Positions 42,605 to 52,800 of a stretch of DNA of 64,000 bases are shown in pieces. Each line of letters opens with the position of its first letter. Within the stretch, counting starts at the first letter, position 1. Source of the DNA: Achromobacter sp. UMC46 (GTDB lineage Bacteria; Pseudomonadota; Gammaproteobacteria; Burkholderiales; Burkholderiaceae_B); NCBI RefSeq assembly GCF_014170335.1, contig NZ_LZZS01000004.1, positions 868,001-932,000 on the forward strand, read 5' to 3'. Made by a program: the position numbers and the translations under genes. The notes beneath the pieces were generated by a model. That model searched no databases, was not told the DNA's origin, and was given only the letters and a program-made list of their open reading frames with translations.

Positions 42605-43903
42605 ATGAACACCGCTGCGAATACCTTGCCTTCGGACGCCGACATCCGTCGGCGCGATTGGAAGACCATCCTGCTGATCGGCGTCGCGCACGCCGCCTCG
42701 CACTTTTTCCAACTGGTGCTGCCCCTGCTCAACGTCTCGCTCGCCAACGCGTTCGGCCTGGACTTCGCCCGGGTCGGCGCGCTGGTGGCGACTTTCTACG
42801 TGGTGTCCGGTATCGGCCAGGCATCGTCCGGTTTCATCGTCGATCGCATCGGGGCGCGGCCCGTGCTCTGGTTCGGACTGACGTGCTTCGTCCTGTCCGG
42901 CCTGCTGATCGGCTCGGCCAACGGCTACACCATGCTGATGGCGGCGGCGGTCGTGGGCGGCATCGGCAATTCCGTCTTCCACCCGGCGGACTACTCCATC
43001 ATCAACCACCGCATCACGGCATCCCGCCTGGGCCACGCGTTTTCCGCGCACGGGCTGACGGGCAACCTGGGCTGGGCCTTGACGCCCGTCTTCATGACCA
43101 CGATCACCTTGTTGGCCGACTGGCGCGTGGCGGCGTACAGCGCCGCTGGCCTGGTGGCGGCCGTGCTGCTGTTGACGGTGCTGGGCCGGGACCTGCTTGG
43201 CGGCCCCACGGGCCTGGAAACGGACGTTCAAGGCGACACGAAGGCGCCGAAGCCGGCGGCCAGGCCGCAGGAAAGCGTGCTGACCACGCTGGCGACGCTG
43301 CTGTCCAAGCCGGCGCTGTGGGGCGCGTTCCTGTTCTTCGCCTGCACGTCGGTGGCGCTGTCTTCGGTGCAGAACTACACGATTCCGTTGCTGGACCAGT
43401 TGTACGGCCTGTCCGAAGTGCTGGCCAGTTCGGCGCTGTCGGGCTACATGGTGGCATCCGCCGTGGGCATGGCCGCCGGCGGCTTCCTGGTGTCGGCCAA
43501 CCCGCGCACCGAGCGTACGGTCATGGTGGCGCTGATGCTGGCCGGCCTGACGCTGGTGGTGCTGGCGCTGGGTCTGGTGCCTGCCGCGCTGGCGGCGCCC
43601 GTAGTGGGCCTGGCCGGTTTCTGCTCGGGCGTGGCCGCGCCGTCCCGCGACATGCTGATCCGCCGCGTGACGCCGAAGGGTTCGACCGGCTCGGTCTACG
43701 GCCTGGTGTATTCCGGCATGGACGTGGGCTCGGCGCTGGGGCCCTTGGCCTTCGGCCTGTTGCTGGATGCGGGGCTGAGCCAAGGCCCGTGGGTGGGCGC
43801 CGGCGTGGCGTTCGCCGTGGCGGCGTTGCTGGCGCAATGGATCGCGGTGCAGGCGCGCCGCGCGGATCCGGCCATCGCGGGCGGGGTGGCTGCCCGTTCC
43901 TGA
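42605..43903 (+). CDS. Major facilitator superfamily transporter
   Basis: A 432-aa inner-membrane transporter with about 12 hydrophobic segments and a central cytoplasmic loop near residues 200-230. The first half contains the MFS motif-A-like VDRIGARPVLWFG after helix 2, and the N-terminus reads IGVAHAASHFFQLVLPLLNV, resembling the fosmidomycin-resistance/Fsr-like and sugar-efflux branches. The ATG at 42605 is chosen because the hydrophobic core starts soon after it; an alternative ATG at 42581 adds only eight residues. A bidirectional terminator follows at 43921-43961. The substrate is unknown. Confidence 0.85.
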   Translation: MNTAANTLPSDADIRRRDWKTILLIGVAHAASHFFQLVLPLLNVSLANAFGLDFARVGALVATFYVVSGIGQASSGFIVDRIGARPVLWFGLTCFVLSGLLIGSANGYTMLMAAAVVGGIGNSVFHPADYSIINHRITASRLGHAFSAHGLTGNLGWALTPVFMTTITLLADWRVAAYSAAGLVAAVLLLTVLGRDLLGGPTGLETDVQGDTKAPKPAARPQESVLTTLATLLSKPALWGAFLFFACTSVALSSVQNYTIPLLDQLYGLSEVLASSALSGYMVASAVGMAAGGFLVSANPRTERTVMVALMLAGLTLVVLALGLVPAALAAPVVGLAGFCSGVAAPSRDMLIRRVTPKGSTGSVYGLVYSGMDVGSALGPLAFGLLLDAGLSQGPWVGAGVAFAVAALLAQWIAVQARRADPAIAGGVAARS

Positions 43904-43920
43904 TCCGGAAAACCGGACAG

Positions 43921-43961
43921 AAAAAAGGCGCAGCCGGGACGATCCCGGATGCGCCTTTTTT
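43921..43961. terminator. Bidirectional Rho-independent terminator
   Basis: Six A residues (43921-43926) precede a stem, GGCGCA plus CCGGGA on the left and CCCGG plus TGCGCC on the right, and T residues follow at 43956-43961. The element works in both directions and separates the rightward MFS gene from the leftward tartrate-dehydrogenase-type gene. Confidence 0.9.
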
Positions 43962-43974
43962 CATTTGCGCGCGG

Positions 43975-45051
43975 TCAGCCGTGCGCCTCGATGTGCGCGG
44001 CGATGGCGCGTCCGATGTCTTCGGTGCGGGCGCTGCCGCCCAGGTCCGGCGTGCGGGGGCCGTCCTTCAGGCAGTGCTCGATCGCCGCCAGGATGGCGTC
44101 GTGCGCGTCCTGGCTACCCAGGAACTGCAGCATCAGCGCGCCCGACCAGATCATGGCGATCGGGTTGGCGATGCCTTGGCCGTAAATGTCCGGCGCCGAA
44201 CCGTGTACGGGTTCGAACAGCGACGGGAACTTGCGTTCCGGGTTCAGGTTGGCGGATGGCGCGATGCCGATCGTGCCCGTGCACGCGGGGCCCAGGTCCG
44301 ACAGGATGTCGCCGAACAGGTTGGACGCCACCACCACGTCGAAACGCTGTGGCTGCAGCACGAAGCGCGCCGCCAGGATATCGATGTGCTGCTTGTCGGT
44401 CTTGACGTCCGGGTACTGCTTGCCCATCGCGTCGGCGCGTTCGTCCCACCACGGCATGCTGATGGCGATGCCATTGCTTTTGGTGGCCACGGTGAGCTGC
44501 TTGCGTTCACGGCGGTTGGCCAATTCGAAGGCGTAGCGCATGACGCGGTCGGTGCCGTGGCGCGTGAACACCGATTCCTGGATGACGATTTCGCGTTCGG
44601 TGTCGGCGAACAGGCGGCCGCCCAGGTTGGTGTATTCGCCTTCGGTGTTCTCGCGCACGATGAAGAAGTCGATGTCGCCCGCGCGGCGGCCAGCCAGCGG
44701 GCAGGGCACGCCGTCGAACAGGCGCACATGGCGCAGATTGATGTACTGGTCGAATTCGCGCCGGAATTTCAACAGCGAACCCCACAGCGAAATGTGGTCC
44801 GGCACGGTCGCGGGCCAGCCCACGGCGCCAAAGAAGATGGCGTCATAGCCTTGCAGTTGGGCCTTCCAGTCGGCCGGCATCATCTCGCCGTGTTCGGCGT
44901 AGTACTCGCAATTCGCCCAGGGGAACGTGTCGATCTGGAGCGCCAGGCCGAAGCGCTTGGCGGCGGCGTCGACGGCGCGCAGGCCTTCGGGCATGACTTC
45001 ATTGCCGATGCCGTCTCCGGCGATGGCTGCGATTTTGAAGACTTGGGTCAT
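43975..45051 (-). CDS. Tartrate dehydrogenase/D-malate dehydrogenase-type enzyme (TtuC/YeaU family)
   Basis: NAD- and metal-dependent beta-decarboxylating dehydrogenase (358 aa) of the isocitrate/isopropylmalate family, most like the tartrate/D-malate group. It starts MTQVFKIAAIAGDGIGNEVM, has the substrate and metal sites in LLKFRREFDQYINLRHVRLF and DKQHIDILAARFVLQP, and EPVHGSAPDIYGQGIANPIA late. The ATG at 45051 is at the family start; upstream frame is not conserved. A divergent LysR-type gene begins 100 bases away and probably controls it. The exact substrate (tartrate, D-malate or similar 2-hydroxyacid) cannot be settled from sequence. Confidence 0.9.
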   Translation of the reverse strand: MTQVFKIAAIAGDGIGNEVMPEGLRAVDAAAKRFGLALQIDTFPWANCEYYAEHGEMMPADWKAQLQGYDAIFFGAVGWPATVPDHISLWGSLLKFRREFDQYINLRHVRLFDGVPCPLAGRRAGDIDFFIVRENTEGEYTNLGGRLFADTEREIVIQESVFTRHGTDRVMRYAFELANRRERKQLTVATKSNGIAISMPWWDERADAMGKQYPDVKTDKQHIDILAARFVLQPQRFDVVVASNLFGDILSDLGPACTGTIGIAPSANLNPERKFPSLFEPVHGSAPDIYGQGIANPIAMIWSGALMLQFLGSQDAHDAILAAIEHCLKDGPRTPDLGGSARTEDIGRAIAAHIEAHG

Positions 45052-45127
45052 GGATATCGGGGGAACAGGGTTGAAAACGGAACGGGCCATCGTAGGCGGA
45101 GGTGGCGGCGATCTACAATGGAGCATG

Positions 45128-45156
45128 TCGTGAAATGACTATGCACATATCGTGAA
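45128..45156. promoter_or_regulatory. Direct repeat TCGTGAA, candidate LysR operator
   Basis: TCGTGAAATGA begins at 45128 and TCGTGAATAATGA at 45150. The shared seven bases are 22 bp apart, two turns of DNA. The second copy includes the GTG start codon of the LysR-type gene, so binding would also affect that gene. Confidence 0.45.
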
Positions 45157-46060
45157 TAATGATCTGCTTCCCGCCGACCTCCGGGTTTTCAACGCCGTGG
45201 CGCGCGCCTCCAGCTTTTCCAAGGCCGCGGAAGACCTGGGCATGTCGCCCGCCTATGTCACCAAGCGCATCCGGCTGATGGAGGAAAGCCTGGGCATCAA
45301 GCTGTTCCACCGCACCACGCGCCGCGTGGTCATCAGCGAGGCGGGCGAACGTGTCTATCACTGGGCGCAGCGGGTGCTGGACGACATGGACCATCTGGTC
45401 GAAGAAGTCAGCGTCGCCCGGCGCGAACCGCGCGGCCTGCTGCGGGTATGCAGCAGCTTCGGCTTCGGCCGGCGCGTGGTGGCGCCAGCGCTGTCGGCGT
45501 TCGTCGGGCAGCATCCCGCCATGCAAGTGCGCTTCGACGTGGCCGACCGCCTGATCGACGTAGCGGCGGAAGGCTATGACCTGGATGTGCGGGTCGGCGA
45601 CGATATCGCCCCGCATGTGATCGCGCGCAAGATCGCGACCAACCACCGCGTGCTGTGCGCGGCGCCTGCCTATCTGGCGCAGCGCGGCGTGCCGCGCACG
45701 CTGGACGACTTGCCGGCGCACGACTGCCTGGCCATCAAAGAGCGCGACCATCCCTTCGGCGTGTGGCGCGTGCATCGCGGAAGCCGCGCGCATACCGTGA
45801 AAGTGCGCGGGCCCCTGTCCGCCAACAACGGCGAGATGGTGGTGCAGTGGGCCGTGGACGGACGCGGCATCATATTGCGCTCGATGTGGGACGTGGGGCC
45901 GCTGATCGCCCAGGGCAAGCTCGTGCAGGTGCTGGCGCAGTACCGCCAGGAAGCGAACGTGTGGGCCGTGTACCCGACGCGCCTGAACGCGTCGGCCAAG
46001 GTGCGGGTGTGCGTCGACTTCCTGGAAGCCCATCTGCGCAGCCACGCGCCGCTCGACTGA
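45152..46060 (+). CDS. LysR-type transcriptional regulator (adjacent to the tartrate-dehydrogenase-type gene)
   Basis: Regulator of 302 aa. The N-terminal winged helix is classical: LRVFNAVARASSFSKAAEDL, then MSPAYVTKRIRLMEESLGIK and LFHRTTRRVVISEAGERVY. The effector-binding domain occupies about residues 90-295. The start is a GTG at 45152; no in-frame ATG is near. In related bacteria a LysR gene divergent from the tartrate/D-malate dehydrogenase gene activates it in response to the substrate, and the 22-bp-spaced repeat here supports local control. Confidence 0.9.
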   Translation: MNNDLLPADLRVFNAVARASSFSKAAEDLGMSPAYVTKRIRLMEESLGIKLFHRTTRRVVISEAGERVYHWAQRVLDDMDHLVEEVSVARREPRGLLRVCSSFGFGRRVVAPALSAFVGQHPAMQVRFDVADRLIDVAAEGYDLDVRVGDDIAPHVIARKIATNHRVLCAAPAYLAQRGVPRTLDDLPAHDCLAIKERDHPFGVWRVHRGSRAHTVKVRGPLSANNGEMVVQWAVDGRGIILRSMWDVGPLIAQGKLVQVLAQYRQEANVWAVYPTRLNASAKVRVCVDFLEAHLRSHAPLD

Positions 46061-46175
46061 CCGCCATCCTCAAACTGATCCGCCTGTTGCGGCAAATCAA
46101 ACCGGCAACGGGTCCATCACCGGTCCACCGTGCGGATTGACGCGCCGCAACGTCGTGGCGGATGGCTCCCGATGT

Positions 46176-46202
46176 AATAACCATAAATTAGTGGTGGTTA
46201 TT
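46176..46202. promoter_or_regulatory. Perfect 8-bp inverted repeat upstream of the cytochrome c peroxidase gene
   Basis: AATAACCA (46176-46183) and TGGTTATT (46195-46202) are perfect inverted copies around 11 bases. The repeat ends 16 bases before the ATG at 46219, in an AT-rich island within GC-rich surroundings. It could be a dimeric regulator site or a leader hairpin close to the ribosome site AGGAG. It does not match an FNR site. Confidence 0.5.
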
Positions 46203-46218
46203 CAACAGGAGAAAGCAC

Positions 46219-47223
46219 ATGAGAAAGCAGAGCGCGTTGCTGGCGGCGGGCGTCGTCCTCGGGCTGTGGGCGGGCCACGCGATGGGGAACTCCAGGCAGG
46301 AACCGATCCAGCCCATTGAAGCGGCGGTGGTCAAGGACCCGGCCAAGGTGGAGTTGGGCAAGAAGCTGTTCTTCGATCCGCGCCTGTCGCGCTCGGGCGC
46401 CATTTCCTGTAATTCGTGCCACAACCTGGGCATGGGCGGGTCCGACAACCTGAAGGCGTCCATCGGCCACAAGTGGCAGCAGGGGTCGATCAATTCGCCC
46501 ACGGTGCTGAATTCCAGCCTCAACATTGCGCAATTCTGGGATGGCCGTGCGAAGGACCTGCGCGAGCAGGCGGGCGGCCCCATCGCCAATCCGATGGAGA
46601 TGGCGTCTTCGCATGAGCTGGCCGTGCAGGTGCTGAATTCCATCCCGGGCTACCGGGCGGAGTTCAAGCAGGTATTCGGCAAGGACGGCATCACGATCGA
46701 CGAGGTGACCGGCGCGCTGGCCGCCTTCGAGGAAACGCTGGTGACGCCGAATTCGCGTTTCGACCAATGGCTCAAAGGCGATGACCGCGCCTTGACGGTC
46801 AAGGAACTGGCGGGCTACACGCTATTCAAGAACAGCGGCTGCGTCGCGTGCCACAACGGCGTGGCCGTGGGTGGCAACTCGTTCCAGAAGATGGGGCTGG
46901 TCGAACCCTACAAGACCGACAACACGGCCGAGGGCCGGGCCGGGGTGACGGGCAAGGACGCCGACCGCTTCAACTTCAAGGTGCCGACGCTGCGCAACGT
47001 GGCGCTGACCTATCCGTACTTCCATGACGGCGAGGCCGCTACCCTGACGCGGGCCGTGGATGTGATGGGCCGCTTGCAGCTGGGCCGCAAGTTCACGCCG
47101 GAAGAGAACGCCGACATCGTCGCGTTCCTGAAGACGCTGACGGGCGACCAGCCCGCGATCCAGTACCCGGTGCTGCCGCCGTCTGAAGACGACACGCCCC
47201 GGCCCGAGCCCTTTTTGAAGTAG
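46219..47223 (+). CDS. Di-haem cytochrome c peroxidase
   Basis: Periplasmic enzyme of 334 aa that reduces hydrogen peroxide with electrons from cytochrome c or azurin. A signal peptide (LLAAGVVLGLWAGHAMG) is followed by two haem c motifs, CNSCH (Cys64-Cys67-His68) and CVACH (Cys208-Cys211-His212). Family segments include LGKKLFFDPRLSRSGAISC, PTVLNSSLNIAQFWDGRAKD and PTLRNVALTYPYFHDG. GGAGAAAG precedes the ATG. Members are usually induced at low oxygen or by peroxide; the inverted repeat at 46176-46202 may mediate such control. Confidence 0.94.
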   Translation: MRKQSALLAAGVVLGLWAGHAMGNSRQEPIQPIEAAVVKDPAKVELGKKLFFDPRLSRSGAISCNSCHNLGMGGSDNLKASIGHKWQQGSINSPTVLNSSLNIAQFWDGRAKDLREQAGGPIANPMEMASSHELAVQVLNSIPGYRAEFKQVFGKDGITIDEVTGALAAFEETLVTPNSRFDQWLKGDDRALTVKELAGYTLFKNSGCVACHNGVAVGGNSFQKMGLVEPYKTDNTAEGRAGVTGKDADRFNFKVPTLRNVALTYPYFHDGEAATLTRAVDVMGRLQLGRKFTPEENADIVAFLKTLTGDQPAIQYPVLPPSEDDTPRPEPFLK

Positions 47224-47244
47224 GCCGGGCAGGGCAAGGCGCGC

Positions 47245-48069
47245 CTACTGGCGGACGGTGCGAACGTCCGCCGGTGGCGCGGACTCGCAATTGCTGCGCC
47301 ACGGGTTGATGTCCAGCCCGCCGCGCCGCGTGTAGCGCGCGTAGACCGTCAGTTGCTCGGGCGCGCAGGCCTGCATGATGTCGCTGAAGATGCGTTCCAC
47401 GCAGTGCTCATGGAATTCCGCGTGCTGGCGGAACGACACGACATAGCGCAGCAACGATTCGCGGTCGATGGGCGCGCCCCGGTAGCGGATCTGCACGCTG
47501 GCCCAATCCGGCTGGCCGGTGACCGGGCAGTTCGACTTCAGCAGGCGCGAGGCCAGCGTCTCTTCGACGATGTCGCCGGGGCGGGTGCGCAGCACCTCGG
47601 GCGCGGGTTCGTAGGTATCGATCTCGATATCCAGCTTGTCGATATAGATGCCGTCCATTTCGTCCATGCGCAATTCGGAAAAGCGCTGCGGCAGGAAGAA
47701 GTCCAGGCCTACGGGGGCGCCGGCGGCGGCGCTCAGATCGCGTTCCAGGCGGCCCCGCAAGGCGGCCGAATTGACCAGGCGCGTCTGGTTGAACGAGTTC
47801 AGGTAGAGCTTGAACGACTTGGATTCGATGATGTTGGGGCTGTCGGCCGGTACCGAGAAGGTGGCCATGGCCACGCGCGGCTTGCCCTTGGCGTCCAGCC
47901 ACGAGAGCTCATACGCGTTCCATAAGTCCACGCCCGTGAAGGGCAGATTGCCGGCGGTAAGGTTCAGCGCCGCGCGGTTGTGCGAACGCGCGATGGGGAA
48001 AAGCAGCGAAGGGTCGTATTGCGAGGCGTAGGCCACGCTCTGGCCCAGCGGGCCGTGAGACAAGGTCAT
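47245..48069 (-). CDS. queF: NADPH-dependent preQ0 reductase QueF (long, YqcD-type)
   Basis: Reduces the nitrile of 7-cyano-7-deazaguanine (preQ0) to preQ1, for queuosine in tRNA. The 274-aa length and T-fold tandem identify the bimodular proteobacterial form. The NADPH-binding QueF motif is in [19 protein letters not shown]. The catalytic Cys, which forms the thioimide, is Cys181 in [12 protein letters not shown], and the C-terminal half has [16 protein letters not shown]. It converges on the peroxidase gene with a 21-base gap and is divergent from aceA. Confidence 0.94.
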   Translation of the reverse strand: MTLSHGPLGQSVAYASQYDPSLLFPIARSHNRAALNLTAGNLPFTGVDLWNAYELSWLDAKGKPRVAMATFSVPADSPNIIESKSFKLYLNSFNQTRLVNSAALRGRLERDLSAAAGAPVGLDFFLPQRFSELRMDEMDGIYIDKLDIEIDTYEPAPEVLRTRPGDIVEETLASRLLKSNCPVTGQPDWASVQIRYRGAPIDRESLLRYVVSFRQHAEFHEHCVERIFSDIMQACAPEQLTVYARYTRRGGLDINPWRSNCESAPPADVRTVRQ

Positions 48070-48391
48070 GGCGAAATCATGAAATCAGCGGGAATGGAGG
48101 CATTGTAGGCGGTCCGAAAATGCTCGTTTTTTCATATTGTGAAATGTAAGTCTCGTCATGTGAAAGTCCCTGCTGCTCTGCAACGAGCACCCATTTCACA
48201 GACGACAATATCGTTCCATAATGCGAAATGAAACTTATAAGTTGATGATTTAAAAGAAGAACATTTTTCATCTTCTATAAGACATAAGCCTGCATTGCTC
48301 CGCAGCAGAGGCATAGACTTTGTCCAACGATTCACGCAATGCAAGACGTGAATCTTTTGAAGTCTTCCCATCACTGACCAGGAGCATCACC
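48070..48391. promoter_or_regulatory. AT-rich regulatory region between queF and aceA with a repeated 15-base element
   Basis: This gene-free stretch is clearly richer in A and T than its surroundings. TTTCATATTGTGAAA (48130-48144) is a perfect inverted repeat (TTTCA and TGAAA). TTCCATAATGCGAAA (48214-48228) is a second copy with three differences. Further fragments, CATGTGAAAG and CATTTCACAG, lie between them. The spacing of 84 bases fits eight helical turns. It likely controls aceA, whose ribosome site AGGAG is at 48380-48384. I do not recognise the regulator. Confidence 0.5.
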
Positions 48392-49711
<1,320 letters not shown>

Positions 49712-49780
49712 TCGCCTGAATCAAGTTCTGAAGGTTTGAAGTTGAAGTTGCAGTTGCAGGTGCTGTTGTAGGGTGGATTC

Positions 49781-49807
49781 AGGGTGCCTTCGGGCACCCT
49801 TTTTTTT
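49781..49807 (+). terminator. UUCG-tetraloop Rho-independent terminator after aceA
   Basis: AGGGTGCC (49781-49788), loop TTCG, GGCACCCT (49793-49800) and eight T residues form a textbook terminator for aceA. Just upstream (49735-49765) is a short run of near-repeats of GAAGTT and GCAGTT with no evident function. Confidence 0.95.
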
Positions 49808-49827
49808 GCAGGCGACGGCTTGGGCGC

Positions 49828-52800
49828 CTACAGGTCGAAGAACACGGAATAGACCAGGCGTTCCTCTACGATTCGTCGTTGGCGCACCGCGCCGCCGCGC
49901 CGTTCGGCAACGGCGTTGTCGGTGTAGTAGCGTTCGTATTCGCGCAGCGCGATCCGCGCGGGTTTGCCGCCCGGATCGGGGATTGCGGCGTTGGCGGACC
50001 AGATGACGGGGTCAAGCAAGTCTCTCAGGGTCGGGCCCTGCAACACGGGCGGGAAACGGATGGCCGGTCCGTTGGCGACGGGGGCGGCGCTGCTGGTGCT
50101 GCTGCCGCCGGGATCGAGCAATCCCGACGCCAGCACGGGGCCGTCGCTCCATGCCAGGTCGCTGTCGATCGCCGGGTCGCGGGTCTGCAGCACGAGCTCG
50201 ATTCGGTTGCGGCCGGTTTCCACGGGCTGACCCGGCACCGGGTGGAAGGAAATGTCCAGGAACTCCGATTCCATCGGGAACTGCATCGGGCCATGCGCCG
50301 GCACCACGCCGCGCAGCGTGAAGGCCAGCTTGCCGCGTTGCCGTTCAAACATCGCGCGCCGGCGCGGCAACACCTGCGCGAACTCGGCCAGCACCACGCG
50401 GGAGAGTTTGGCCGAGTCAATGGCGTTGGGTTGATAGCGCGCCAATGCCAGCCGCACGAACGGCATGTAGCTGCGGCCGGGATCCAGTTCAATGTCGCAG
50501 TACCAGCGCCCGCGCGCGTCATCCCAGTGCACCCGGTGGCCCACCACACGCACCTTTTGGGTGGGGAATTCCTGCAGGAGCACGTCTTCGTCGATGATGC
50601 GCGCGGCAAAGTCCGTGACGCGCGTCCGATGGGCGGGGGGCGGGGCATCCCATAGCGGATCCATACCCCATTGGGTGACCAGGGGCGCGACCTCATCGGG
50701 AATGTCCGTGAAGTTCTGGCCGTCTCCGTAAATCACAACGCCCAGCAGCTCGCCGTCGCCCGACGAGAACCAGGGGCGGTCCAGCCATATGCGCAGCCCG
50801 TTGCCCAGGCGGGTGCTATCCAGCTTGCCGGCGCTGGCGCTTTGTTGCCAACGGAAAGTCGGCAGGACGTACATCAGGTTCGGCGCGTCGGGTGGCGCGC
50901 TGGCGAGCACGATGGTGTTCAGCGCCGCGCCGCCCTGCGTCAGCACCGGAGCGCCCGGGTCCGTGTCGGCGCCAGTCAGGACCAAGGGGCCCTGGGCGAC
51001 GGGGCCCAGCCGCGTGACCTTGTCCGTCTGGCCATACAGCTTGGGCGGCAGGTACTCGCGAAAGCGCGTCGTGGCGCGCAGGCGGTACTGGATCAGCCGG
51101 TATCGGGTATCGCCGAATTCATGGCGGTTGCCGGGCGCGCGTTGCTTGCCCGGACCTTGCCGCTGCTCGTCCACCGCATTGCTCAGGCTAAAGAGATTGG
51201 GATAGTTCTCGGCCAACGGAATCTCGGCCAGCACGCCATGTCCGTCCAGGCGCTCCGGGCGGGGTTTGGCGACGTCGTCCTGCCATTCGCGCCAATCGGC
51301 TTCGATTTCGATCTTGCCGGTGGTGGGCCCGTGCAGCCGCACGCGCGCTTGCAGGTCGGCGAAGGGCGCGCCCGGCTCGCGTTGCAGTTCGCCCGGCAAC
51401 AGCAGCACGGGCTCGCATACGGGCTGTTGCGTGGCGTGCACCAGGACCAACGGGCGGTACGGGGTAAGCATCCAGCAGTTGCCCAGCATCGCCGCCATTT
51501 GCAGCGCCTTGCGGTTGGCGTCGCCGGTGACCCAGTCGGACAGGCCGAAGGTATTGAGCACCCCATGATGAACAAAGCTGGAATAGCGCAGCCGCGCAAT
51601 CCTGCCCTTGGGCAGGAAGAAGGTGAGGACGCGTTTGTCCTTGTCCCATTTTGGCGCGCCGTCGTCCGGATACGTTTCCGCACAGGGGGGATCCGTCAGG
51701 GTGGCGGCGCGCTCCGCCAATGCGATGCGCAGCCCCACGGTGTCGGGCCATTGGCCGCCGTAGGTCACGAGCAGCACCAATTCTCCGGAAGGCGCGGCCA
51801 GCACCACGACGCCGTCGCCCAGCACCATGGGGCCCGTGACGCCGGGTAACGCGTGGCCGGCTTGCGCGCGCAGCGAAACCCCCCACGCCGCGACGTCCGG
51901 CAGGTAGGGCGTGCGCACCTGGGCTTCCCGATGAATCACGTACTGGCCGGCCGCCAACCGCTCGCCCGTGGGGTCGGCCGGGCTTGGCTGCTGTGGCGGC
52001 ACCGCGTCTGTCGTGGCCACGCCGGCAAGCGCTTGCGGCGTCACCAGTTCGACGTCGGCGCCGGGCAGCTTGTCGAACAGCGTACCCGTGTCGCGTGCGG
52101 AGATCTCGTAGGCTTTCTTGATGCCGTCCGCGTCGCCGAACATGGCGTCGAACAACCCGTGCGTTTCGCATTGCGATTGCGATGATTTTGGCGGCACCAC
52201 GTGGCGTTCGTCCACGGCGCTGTAGGCGAAGTCCGTGGAGCCGGCCGACGCGTCCACAAAGTCGGGGCTGGACAGATAGGTCTGGGGGTCTTGGCCGCCA
52301 TTGCTGCGGATCACCATGCGTTCCAGCGATTCCCCTTCGCTTGTGCGCGTGCGGTGCGACAACGCTGGCGGGTCGACAGGTTCGAATCGCCAGTAGGTCA
52401 CGGGCTGGGTGACGTTGCCGTCCTTCTCCAGGGAGGGATCGTCGAACGCCAGGCTGTTGCCGGCCAGGTCGACCAGCCGCGCGCGCAAGCGGTAGGGCAT
52501 GCCATAGCGCAGGCGGGGCAGGCTGCCCTTGACGGCGCTGAATGCCACGGCCAGGCCGTTGCCGTTGACGCTGACGGTGTCCGACACGGATTCCGGATGT
52601 TCGCCTTGCACGCCGCTGGCGGCGTCGGTCTGATCCCGCAAGGTGCGTCCCGGGCGCGGCGCTGCCAGGCTCCAGCCGGTCCAGCGGAACAGCGATTCGT
52701 GCAGATAATGGTCGTCGGATTCTGCGCCGCCGCCGGTGGCGGATGCGCCTTTGACGTAGCCCTCGTCGTCCGCCAACGCCAGGTCCGGGCCGCCATCGGT

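Noticed and set aside
49735..49765. Short GAAGTT/GCAGTT near-repeats after aceA
   Set aside because: They are too short and degenerate to call a repeat element and lie directly before an ordinary terminator.
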